From NCBI GenBank assembly GCA_964401045.1, contig CAYNXB010000006.1, positions 1 to 64,000 on the forward strand: a stretch of 64,000 nt of DNA, given 5' to 3'. The position numbers and the translations under genes were made by a program. The first letter of the stretch is position 1; the number at the start of each line of letters is the position of its first letter. Origin of the DNA: CAYNXB01 sp964401045 (GTDB lineage: Bacteria > Pseudomonadota > Alphaproteobacteria > Sphingomonadales > Sphingomonadaceae). Positions 17,097 through 24,528 of this stretch are shown here, in pieces. The notes beneath the pieces were generated by a model. That model saw only the letters and a list, made by a program, of their open reading frames with translations. It had not been told where the DNA came from and made no database searches.

Positions 17097-18089
17097 ATGG
17101 CACTCCGGCTCCTGCAGCACCGGGAAAGCGATGGCACGCGGCGGGTGATCGCAGCCGATGGACCCGACGCGCATTTTGTCGCCGGAGCAACAACCGTCCG
17201 GAAACTGGCGGCCGAGGCCATTGCGAACGGGCAGTCGCTGGCCGAAGCGGTGGTCGGGCGCGGGCCCGCGGGAGTTGTGGACCTGGCTGCGGAATTGGCT
17301 GCGGGCAAGCTGCTTGCATCCATCGACCACCCCGATCCCGCGCATCTCCACCTGACCGGCACCGGCCTGACACATCTCGGTTCTGCGGAGGGGCGTGACG
17401 CGATGCACCGGACGGCCGCCGCGGCGGAGCAGCAGACGGATTCCATGCGCATTTTCCTGGAAGGGCTCGAAGGCGGCAAGCCCGACGCGGGCGAGACGGG
17501 CGCCCAGCCCGAATGGTTCTACAAGGGCAACGGTGCGCATGTTGCGGGTCCGGGCGCGCCGCTGCCGATGCCGCATTTCGCGCAGGACGGAGGCGAGGAA
17601 CCGGAACTTGCGGGTATCTACCTGATCGGCCCGGACGGCACGCCGCACCGCCTCGGCATCTCCCTCGCCAACGAATTCAGCGATCATGTCACCGAGCGGC
17701 ACAACTACCTCTGGCTGGCGCATTCCAAGCTGCGCGTCGCGGCTCTGGGAGCCGAACTGCTGGTGGGCGATCCGCCAACCGATGTGCGCGGGATCAGCCG
17801 CATCCTGCGTGATGGCGAAACGCTGTGGGAGAAGCCCTTTCTGTCGGGCGAGGACAATATGTCGCACTCACTCGCCAATCTCGAAATGCACCATTTCAAG
17901 TACCCGCTGTTTCGCGTCCCGGGCGACATCCACGTTCACTTCTTTGGCACGGCGACGCTCTCTTTCGCTGACGGAATTCGCACCCAGCCGGGTGATGAAT
18001 TCGAGATTTCCGCCCCGCCCTTCACCCTTCCGCTGCGCAACCGGCTGGTGCGCGAAGAAGCGACGTCGGTGATGATCAGGCAGCTATGA
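17097..18089 (+). CDS. AraD1/GguC family protein (FAH superfamily)
   Basis: A 330-aa member of the fumarylacetoacetate-hydrolase fold, AraD1/GguC branch. Members are linked to non-phosphorylative L-arabinose or galactose catabolism, acting on a 2-keto-3-deoxy sugar acid or its diketo derivative. GIYLIGPDGTPHRLGISLANEFSDH and the stretch around NMSHSLANLE / HVHFFGTATLSF are hallmarks of the family. ATG 17097 has a good AGAGAGGAA ribosome site; an in-frame upstream start at 17007 lacks one. The stop overlaps the next gene as ATGA, so the pair is translationally coupled. The exact reaction cannot be read from the sequence. Confidence 0.82.
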   Translation: MALRLLQHRESDGTRRVIAADGPDAHFVAGATTVRKLAAEAIANGQSLAEAVVGRGPAGVVDLAAELAAGKLLASIDHPDPAHLHLTGTGLTHLGSAEGRDAMHRTAAAAEQQTDSMRIFLEGLEGGKPDAGETGAQPEWFYKGNGAHVAGPGAPLPMPHFAQDGGEEPELAGIYLIGPDGTPHRLGISLANEFSDHVTERHNYLWLAHSKLRVAALGAELLVGDPPTDVRGISRILRDGETLWEKPFLSGEDNMSHSLANLEMHHFKYPLFRVPGDIHVHFFGTATLSFADGIRTQPGDEFEISAPPFTLPLRNRLVREEATSVMIRQL

Positions 18090-19018
18090 GCATGGACCCT
18101 ATCCGCATCGCGCTAATCGGCATGGGCAAGATCGCCCGCGATCAGCACCTGCCTGCAGTCCGCGCCAATCCGGCCTTCGCCCTGGCCGCAACGGTCAGCC
18201 CGCACGATCCCGGGGTCGACGGCGTGCCGCATTTCGCCAGCATGACGGAATTGCTGGCACAGGGCCCTGCGATCGACGCCGTGGCGCTCTGCACGCCACC
18301 GCAAGTCCGCTACGAACTGGCTATCCCGGCCTTCGCTCACGGCATGCACGTGCTCCTGGAAAAACCGCCCGGCGCGACGCTGTCGGAAGTCGCCGCGCTC
18401 GAGCGCCTGGCCTCCCGCCACGGGGTGACGCTGTTCGCCGCGTGGCATTCGCGTTTCGCTGCGGGCGTTGCCCCGGCGCGCGCCTGGCTGGCCGATCGCA
18501 AGGTGCTTGGCGCGACGATCACCTGGCGTGAGGATGTGCGGATGTGGCATCCGGGACAGGCATGGATCTGGGAGCCCGGCGGGCTCGGCGTATTCGATCC
18601 GGGGATCAATGCGCTGTCAATCGCGACGCATATTCTGCCGTGCCAGATCTTCCTGACCGAGGCGTTGTTGCAGTTTCCGGCCAATCGCGCGGCGCCGATT
18701 GCAGCCCGGCTCGCCTTTCAGGATACGAACGGAGTGAATGTCACAATGGACCTCGACTGGCGGCAGACTGGGCCACAAATCTGGGACGCTGTGGTGGAGA
18801 CCACCGACGGCACGCTTAAGCTCTCGCAAGGGGGCGCGGTGCTTGACCTGCCGCACCGCACGATGCGTTCCGAGGATCTCGAATATCCGGGTCTCTATGC
18901 CCGCTTCGCGACCCTGGTCCGCGCCGGCCTGTCGGAAGTCGATGCCGATCCCCTGCGGCTGGTGGCCGACGCATTCCTGCGCGGAACGATCGAGACCGTC
19001 CAACCCTTCGAGGATTGA
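18086..19018 (+). CDS. L-arabinose / D-galactose 1-dehydrogenase (Gfo/Idh/MocA family)
   Basis: NAD(P)-dependent oxidoreductase of 310 aa that oxidises an aldose at C1 to the lactone. The Rossmann motif IGMGKIARDQHLPA, the EKPPGATL segment with the catalytic Lys and the WEPGGLGVFDPGINALS block closely resemble what I recall of the Azospirillum brasilense L-arabinose 1-dehydrogenase, which also accepts D-galactose. It supplies the first step of oxidative arabinose (or galactose) breakdown; GH51 and GH27 next door would release those sugars. The lactonase and sugar-acid dehydratase needed next are not adjacent; the lactonase at 26418-27305 might serve. Confidence 0.85.
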   Translation: MSMDPIRIALIGMGKIARDQHLPAVRANPAFALAATVSPHDPGVDGVPHFASMTELLAQGPAIDAVALCTPPQVRYELAIPAFAHGMHVLLEKPPGATLSEVAALERLASRHGVTLFAAWHSRFAAGVAPARAWLADRKVLGATITWREDVRMWHPGQAWIWEPGGLGVFDPGINALSIATHILPCQIFLTEALLQFPANRAAPIAARLAFQDTNGVNVTMDLDWRQTGPQIWDAVVETTDGTLKLSQGGAVLDLPHRTMRSEDLEYPGLYARFATLVRAGLSEVDADPLRLVADAFLRGTIETVQPFED

Positions 19019-19041
19019 GCGAGCGGCGGCCCGCCGCTCGC
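19019..19041. terminator. Bidirectional hairpin between convergent genes
   Basis: GCGAGCGGCGG / CCGCCGCTCGC, an 11-bp inverted repeat around a single C, just after the dehydrogenase stop and touching the GH51 stop. A very stable GC hairpin in a 22-bp convergent gap is most simply a shared terminator, though no U-run follows. Confidence 0.7.
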
Positions 19042-20396
19042 TATTCGCCCACCTGAACGACCGCGACCGACTTCGGCGGCAATTCCAGCGTTATCCCGCC
19101 TTTGATCGGTTTGCCGGAGATGGGTCTTGGCGCGACCACATCCGGATTATCGAAGCTGTTCACCGAATTGACCTGGGGACCGGTCAGCACTTCGCCTTGG
19201 GCTGACTTCGCGACCAGTCCGTCGAAGGTGACGGAGATGGTTCCTGTCCTCTCGGGATCGAGATTGGTCACGGCCAGCCAAAGGTGCCCATCCTTGTCGC
19301 GGGCGGCGATGCCGTCGATGCGCGGCAAGTCGATAGTGCCTTCGCGATAGCTGCCGGCATCGAAGTTCACCGGAACGAAGCGCGCGTCCTGGAACGGCAG
19401 NNNNNNNNNNNNNNNNNNNNNNNNNNNNNNNNNNNNNNNNNNNNNNNNNNNNNNNNNNNNNNNNNNNNNNNNNNNNNNNNNNNNNNNNNNNNNNNNNNNN
19501 GCGTAGTCGGCCTTGCCGAAATCGGTGCTGGAGAGGGACGGCGGCCAGCCACCGGTTGTATAGGAGTGGAGGGAGAGGCCCTCGATGTTCCAGCTCCAGT
19601 CATGCTCGCTCCAGGTCTTCATCACCTGCTCGGTGTATGCAGTATCGGGACCGCTCGGGCCGACGGCGATGCGCTGCATCGGCTGCGCGCCGGTTTCCAT
19701 CTGCTCCTGCCGGTAATTGCGGACGAAGCGGGCGTACCGCTTCATCAGGTCGGTATAGTAGACCGGGCGCATCGCGCCGCCGCAGGACCAGCTTTCATTG
19801 CCAAGCCCGAGATAGCGCACCTTGTACGGCTCCGGATGACCATTGGCGGCACGCTCCTTACCCGCGGCGCTGGCGGCCGGCGCGGTCATGTAGGCGAGCC
19901 AGTCCGACGCTTCCTCGACCGTGCCCGATCCCAGGTTCACCGACACGTAGGCTTCGCTGCCGATCTGGCCGACGAAGTCCATGAATTCGTCGGTTCCGAA
20001 GGTGTTGGGCTCGCCCGCGCCGCCCCAGTTGGCGTTGACGGTGGCCCGGCGTGCATTGGCCGGACCGATCCCGTCGCGCCAGTGATATTCATCCGCGAAG
20101 CAGCCGCCCGGCCAGCGCACGTTGGGCACTTTGATGGCCTTGAGCGCCGCGACCACGTCCTTGCGGACGCCGCGCACATTGGGAATCGGCGAATCCTTGC
20201 CGACCCACACGCCGCCATAGATGCCGAAACCCAGATGTTCCGCGAACTGGCCGAAGATGTTGCGATCGATGACCGCACCCGGCTTGCCCGCTTCGACCTT
20301 CATCGCGATGGCATCATCTTTGTCCGCGGCATGGGCGACGGGCGCTGCCGCCATCAGGCCGACCGCCAGGGCCATTCCCAGTCCGGTCCTCAACAT
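19041..20396 (-). CDS. GH51 alpha-L-arabinofuranosidase (interrupted by a scaffold gap)
   Basis: Retaining arabinofuranosidase removing arabinose from arabinoxylan or arabinan. A Sec signal ends at about residue 24 (AHAAD), so the protein is periplasmic. GQFAEHLGFGIYGGVW and VRWPGGCFADEYHW are typical GH51 blocks, and Glu201 in GLGNESW is the acid/base. The 100-N gap at 19401-19500 covers the segment expected to carry the nucleophile Glu; the frame happens to stay open, but the visible length (417 residues plus filler) is below the usual 500 or more, so well over 100 bases are probably missing. The ribosome site before ATG 20396 is CGGGAGAG. Confidence 0.9.
   Translation of the reverse strand: MLRTGLGMALAVGLMAAAPVAHAADKDDAIAMKVEAGKPGAVIDRNIFGQFAEHLGFGIYGGVWVGKDSPIPNVRGVRKDVVAALKAIKVPNVRWPGGCFADEYHWRDGIGPANARRATVNANWGGAGEPNTFGTDEFMDFVGQIGSEAYVSVNLGSGTVEEASDWLAYMTAPAASAAGKERAANGHPEPYKVRYLGLGNESWSCGGAMRPVYYTDLMKRYARFVRNYRQEQMETGAQPMQRIAVGPSGPDTAYTEQVMKTWSEHDWSWNIEGLSLHSYTTGGWPPSLSSTDFGKADYXXXXXXXXXXXXXXXXXXXXXXXXXXXXXXXXXXLPFQDARFVPVNFDAGSYREGTIDLPRIDGIAARDKDGHLWLAVTNLDPERTGTISVTFDGLVAKSAQGEVLTGPQVNSVNSFDNPDVVAPRPISGKPIKGGITLELPPKSVAVVQVGE
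19401..19500. other. Assembly gap (100 N) inside GH51
   Basis: A second run of exactly 100 N, falling where the GH51 nucleophile region should be. Confidence 0.99.
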
Positions 20397-20551
20397 TCAT
20401 CTCTCCCGTCAAGCCTCGCGCCGCCTCGCGGCTGCATCGTGAACGGTGACATTACTCCGACAATACGATGGGTCAAGCCGGATGGCGGCTCCGCCGTCGC
20501 CCATCCGTGGATCGTCATAAAGCCCTTGCGCGAACGCGAATTTCTATCTTA

Positions 20552-20563
20552 GGTAGCGCTAAC
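20552..20563. promoter_or_regulatory. Putative LacI-family operator 3
   Basis: GGTAGCGCTAAC, 45 bp upstream of the sugar-porter start and in a good position to overlap its promoter. Confidence 0.75.
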
Positions 20564-20607
20564 AATAAAAGTGGGATTCCCTTCAGGGGAATGAGAGGAG
20601 GGGATTG

Positions 20608-22023
20608 ATGGATACTGACGGGGATGACCGGGTCAGGATGCCGCTGGTATGCGCAATCGTCGCTGTCGCGACGATAGGCGGCCTGCTTTTCGGGTATGAC
20701 AGCGGCGCGGTGAACGGCACGCAGGCAGGACTGCGGGATGCCTTTGCACTCGACGATGCGGGCCTGGGCTTCACGGTGGGTTCTCTGCTGATCGGCTGTG
20801 CGGTCGGCGCGTTCCTCGCCGGACGGATGGCCGATGCCTTCGGTCGCAAGCGGGTGATGATGGTGTCCGCCATGATCTTCCTGGTCGGCGCGCTGATCCA
20901 GGGCCTTACCGGCGATCACACGGTGTTCGTGATCGCACGCTTTGCCGGCGGCATGGCGGTGGGCGCGGCCAGCGTGCTCTCCCCCGCCTACATCTCGGAA
21001 GTCGTTCCGGCGAGGATGCGCGGACGGCTTACGTCGGTGCAGCAGGTGATGATAATAAGCGGGCTCACGCTCGCGTTCGTGGTCAATTACTTCCTCGCCC
21101 AAGCGGCCGGCAGTTCCCTGGGCATGATCGGTGGGCATCCCGCATGGCGCTGGATGTATCTGGCGCAGGCGGCTCCCGCGGCGGTCTATCTGGTTGCCCT
21201 GTTCACCATCCCCGAGAGCCCCCGCTACTGCGTCAGCCGCAAGCGTCACGCCGAAGCGGAGGCCATCCTCGCCCGCCTGCTGGGCGCCACTGCGGCCTCG
21301 GTCAAGGTGAAGGAGATCGATGCGAGCTTCTCGCACGATCACCGCCCGCGCCTGCGCGACGTCACCGCGCCGGGCACCATCCTGCGTCCCATCGTCTGGG
21401 CCGGACTGATGCTGGCCGTGTTCCAGCAACTCGTCGGCATCAACGTGATCTTCTATTACGGTGAGACGTTGTGGAAGTTGGCCGGCGTGTCGGAAGAAAC
21501 CGCGCTTCAGCGCAACATCCTCTCCGGCGTCGTCTCGATCGCGGCCTGCTTCGTCGCCATCGGCCTGGTCGACCGGATCGGCCGCAAGCCTCTGCTGCTG
21601 ATCGGCTCGGCCGGTATGACAGTGACGCTCGGTGCGATGGCGTGGGCATTCACCAGCGGCACGCTCGATGCGGCAGGCAATCTTGTACTGCCGCAGGCGA
21701 TCGGCATGATCGCTCTCGTCTCGGCCAACCTGTACGTGATCTTCTTCAATATCAGCTGGGGCCCCGTGATGTGGGTGATGCTGGGCGAGATGTTTCCCAA
21801 TCAGCTCCGCGGCTCGGCGCTGGCTGTGTGCGGGTTTGCCCAATGGGCGGCCAATTACGCAGTGGTGCAGTCCTTCCCCGGCATGGCCGGCGGGCTCGGC
21901 CTGGGCACGACTTATGCCTTCTACACCGCCTGCGCGGCGGTGAGCTTCGTTCTCGTGCGTGCATTCATCACCGAGACGAAGGGCAAGGAACTGGAGGAAA
22001 TGGAAGGCTGGGGCGAAAAATGA
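20608..22023 (+). CDS. MFS sugar porter (XylE/GalP-like), probable xylose/H+ symporter
   Basis: A 471-aa inner-membrane permease with 12 predicted helices. Family signatures are present: GGLLFGYDSGAVNG in helix 1, GRMADAFGRKR in the loop 2-3 A-motif, PESPRYCV at the central loop, QQLVGINVIFYYG in helix 7 and the second A-motif DRIGRKPLL. Sugar porters of this type import pentoses or hexoses by proton symport. ATG 20608 follows GAGAGGAGGGGA; a TTG directly before it is less likely. The operator 45 bp upstream places it in the xylan regulon, so xylose or arabinose is the likely substrate. Confidence 0.88.
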   Translation: MDTDGDDRVRMPLVCAIVAVATIGGLLFGYDSGAVNGTQAGLRDAFALDDAGLGFTVGSLLIGCAVGAFLAGRMADAFGRKRVMMVSAMIFLVGALIQGLTGDHTVFVIARFAGGMAVGAASVLSPAYISEVVPARMRGRLTSVQQVMIISGLTLAFVVNYFLAQAAGSSLGMIGGHPAWRWMYLAQAAPAAVYLVALFTIPESPRYCVSRKRHAEAEAILARLLGATAASVKVKEIDASFSHDHRPRLRDVTAPGTILRPIVWAGLMLAVFQQLVGINVIFYYGETLWKLAGVSEETALQRNILSGVVSIAACFVAIGLVDRIGRKPLLLIGSAGMTVTLGAMAWAFTSGTLDAAGNLVLPQAIGMIALVSANLYVIFFNISWGPVMWVMLGEMFPNQLRGSALAVCGFAQWAANYAVVQSFPGMAGGLGLGTTYAFYTACAAVSFVLVRAFITETKGKELEEMEGWGEK

Positions 22024-22033
22024 GTTCTTTTTT

Positions 22034-22068
22034 GCGCGGGTAAGGGCTCCTCTCCTCCTTACACGCGC
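22034..22068. terminator. Hairpin between convergent porter and GH10 genes
   Basis: GCGCG-g-GTAAGG pairs with CCTTAC-a-CGCGC across an 11-nt loop. It sits in the 61-bp convergent gap and is preceded by a short T-run (positions 22028-22033), so it may work as a terminator, although the T-run is on the wrong side for the porter transcript. Confidence 0.5.
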
Positions 22069-22084
22069 CAGCGAGGGCGCGGTC

Positions 22085-23242
22085 TCAAATCGCGGAGGCC
22101 GCGCCCTTTAGCGTCGCGGCCAGTGCACCACGCAATGACTTCGCCCGGTAGTCGCTTCCATAGGGGCAGCAGCGCACTTCCAACCCATCATCGCGCGGCG
22201 CGAACCCCTGCAGCCAGCTATACTTGTCGACCATTCCCCAGGCGAGCACGTCACCGAGTTGGGGATAGGACAGCATGAGATCGAGATAGCGACGGCCAAA
22301 ATCGGCCACTTTCGCATCGCGCACGGCAATGTCCGATGGCAGAGCCTTGTCCTTCACGTCGAACTCGGTGACCAGCAGGCGGTACCCCATGCCGACAACC
22401 TCATCGATAAAGGCGCGCCAGCCCTTCTCCCGAAACGGTCCGATACCGGTTGCCGGGTCGATCTCGAACATTTCGATATGCGACTGGATGCCCAGCGCAT
22501 CGACCGGAGTGCCGCGTTTGCGGAACCCCTCGAGCAGCCGCAGCACATCGTTGCAGTGCGCCTCGTGCTGCGGTTCCCAGCTCATGTAATCGTTGTAAAC
22601 GAGCTGGGCGTCGGGCGCGGCCGCGCGCGCGGCGTGGAACGCGAGATCCAGCGTGGCCTCGCCGCTGCCCAGCGCCCGCGAGAGGCTCGTCGCCATGATG
22701 CCATGCCCGTCGTGGTCTATCGCCTCGTTGACCACATCCCAGGAGTTGATGACGCTTCCGTAACGCTCGATCACCTTGCCGATATGCGAGGTCAGCAGCC
22801 GCTCAGCCTCGGTGGCCGGGCGCGCTCCGAAATCGTACTGGTTAAGCCATTCGGGGAACCATTGCGGCCTGGCCCACAGCAGGGTGTGACCGCGAACGGC
22901 AAGGCCCTTGCCACGCGCCCAGGCGACAATCGCATCCATGCGGGTGAAGTCGAACTGATCCGGGCCCGGCCGCAAGGCTTGCCATTTCATCTCGTTTTCC
23001 GGCACGACCAGCCCGCATTCGCGCGACACGAGATCCGCATAGGCGGAATTCTGGATAGACGCGGCATCCGCGCGCATCGTGTTATACGAGATGCAACTGC
23101 CGAAGCGGCGCCCCTGCGCCGCCGCGATCGCCGAGAGGCCCACCTCTGCCTCGGCATCCGTCGCGAGCGCGGCCCCGCTCCGCCCCGCGAACACCAATGC
23201 CGAAGTTGCAGCCAGCGCTTGCCTGCGTGTGAAATCCATCAT
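22085..23242 (-). CDS. GH10 endo-1,4-beta-xylanase
   Basis: Exported retaining xylanase of family 10, 385 aa, single domain. The N-terminus FTRRQALAATSALVFAG is a Tat-like signal. The barrel has the GHTLLWARPQWFP strand, acid/base Glu173 in SWDVVNEAI and nucleophile Glu293 in LLVTEFDV. WGMVDKYSWL near the end is the usual GH10 aglycone tryptophan region. Either of two adjacent ATGs (23242 or 23239) could start; GGAGGCGG just upstream suits the second slightly better. It is divergent from lacI with an operator 33 bp upstream. It would cut glucuronoxylan into oligosaccharides for the GH67, GH43 and GH3 enzymes here. Confidence 0.95.
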   Translation of the reverse strand: MMDFTRRQALAATSALVFAGRSGAALATDAEAEVGLSAIAAAQGRRFGSCISYNTMRADAASIQNSAYADLVSRECGLVVPENEMKWQALRPGPDQFDFTRMDAIVAWARGKGLAVRGHTLLWARPQWFPEWLNQYDFGARPATEAERLLTSHIGKVIERYGSVINSWDVVNEAIDHDGHGIMATSLSRALGSGEATLDLAFHAARAAAPDAQLVYNDYMSWEPQHEAHCNDVLRLLEGFRKRGTPVDALGIQSHIEMFEIDPATGIGPFREKGWRAFIDEVVGMGYRLLVTEFDVKDKALPSDIAVRDAKVADFGRRYLDLMLSYPQLGDVLAWGMVDKYSWLQGFAPRDDGLEVRCCPYGSDYRAKSLRGALAATLKGAASAI

Positions 23243-23274
23243 CCGCCTCCCGTGCTGCCTTTTCCAAAGCTCGC

Positions 23275-23286
23275 GATAGCGCTACC
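23275..23286. promoter_or_regulatory. Putative LacI-family operator 4 (GH10 / lacI)
   Basis: GATAGCGCTACC lies 33 bp from the GH10 start and about 118 bp from the lacI start, so the regulator probably controls itself and the xylanase. Confidence 0.75.
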
Positions 23287-23403
23287 TTCGGCGGTTCGGA
23301 AATCGCTGTCAATCACGCCGGACCGGGCGCCTTCTTCGCGGAAAACGCGGATAGCGTGCATCATTGGCTTGCGGTGGTGCAAGGAGCAGTCGTAGATCGC
23401 GGC

Positions 23404-24510
23404 ATGGAGAAAGTCGAAGAAACCGGCCGGAGAAGAAGGGGCAACCGGAAGCAGTTGGGCCGGCCGACCATCGCGGATGTCGCTCGCCTGGCGGGCTGTT
23501 CGCCGATGACCGTCAGCCGGGTGATCAACCGCGAAGCCAGCGTGCGCGAGGATACCCGGGAAAGCGTGCGGGCAGCGATCAAGCAGCTGAACTATTCGCC
23601 CAATCGCGCGGCGCGGTCCCTGGCGGGCGCATCGCAAATCCGCATTGCCCTGCTCTACACCAATCCGTCCGCATCCTACCTCAGCGAGTTCCTGATGGGC
23701 TGCCTCGACGAGGCGAGCCACAGCGATCTGCATCTTGTCGTAGGGCGCTGCGCTTTTGGGGAAGACGAACTGGACGTCGTGAGACGGCTGGTAGCCAGCG
23801 GTATCGATGGTTTCCTGCTTCCGCCGCCGCTCTGCGATGAACGCCCGTTGCTCGATCTCCTGCGGGAACTGGACGGCCGCGCGGTGCTGGTGGGGCCGGG
23901 CACTGCAGAGCCGGAAGACTGGGCGGTGATGATAGACGAATATCAAGCCGCCTATGACATGACCCGCCATATCATCGGGCTGGGGCACAAGCGAATCGGT
24001 TTCATAATCGGCAACCCGCACCAGACGGCGAGCGGACAGCGCCTTTCGGGCTATCTCGACGCCATGGCCGCCGCGGGGCTTGAAGTGCCGGACGGGCTCG
24101 TGCGGCAAGGCCTGTTTACTTATCGCTCGGGCATCGATGCGGCCATGTATCTGCTCGACCAGCCAGACCCGCCAAGCGCGATCTTCGCCTCAAACGACGA
24201 CATGGCGGCGGCGACTGTCGCAGTCGCGCAGCGGCGGCATCTCGACGTGCCGCTGGATCTCACGGTCTGCGGCTTCGACGACACGCCGATCGCCAGCACC
24301 ATCTGGCCTGAACTGACCACGATCCGCCAGCCGATCCATGACATGGCCCAGCGCGCGCTGGAACTGCTGGCGGCCGAACTTCGCGCGGAGCGCAACGGCA
24401 AGCCGAGCGAGCCGGTTCACCTCAAGCTCGATTACTCGCTCGTCAGGCGGCAGTCGGAAGGTGCGCCGGGCCTTGCGCGCAACCTCAGGAGCGTAAGCAA
24501 ACAACCCTGA
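23404..24510 (+). CDS. LacI-family regulator of xylan/xylose genes
   Basis: A 368-aa LacI/GalR regulator. The helix-turn-helix RPTIADVARLAGCSPMTVSRVIN with hinge YSPNRAARSLAG spans about residues 20-75. The periplasmic-binding-protein-like effector domain follows (VLVGPGTAEPEDW, IGFIIGNPHQTASGQRL, FASNDDMAAA, CGFDDTPIAS). ATG 23404 is chosen because it directly precedes the basic N-terminal arm; ATG 23356 is also in frame. The hinge sequence fits binding to palindromes with a central CpG, such as the repeated TAGCGCTA sites. It is the only LacI protein in the window. The inducer is unknown, probably a xylo-oligosaccharide or xylose derivative. Confidence 0.9.
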   Translation: MEKVEETGRRRRGNRKQLGRPTIADVARLAGCSPMTVSRVINREASVREDTRESVRAAIKQLNYSPNRAARSLAGASQIRIALLYTNPSASYLSEFLMGCLDEASHSDLHLVVGRCAFGEDELDVVRRLVASGIDGFLLPPPLCDERPLLDLLRELDGRAVLVGPGTAEPEDWAVMIDEYQAAYDMTRHIIGLGHKRIGFIIGNPHQTASGQRLSGYLDAMAAAGLEVPDGLVRQGLFTYRSGIDAAMYLLDQPDPPSAIFASNDDMAAATVAVAQRRHLDVPLDLTVCGFDDTPIASTIWPELTTIRQPIHDMAQRALELLAAELRAERNGKPSEPVHLKLDYSLVRRQSEGAPGLARNLRSVSKQP

Positions 24511-24528
24511 CGCGCTGGCAATCTCCGC

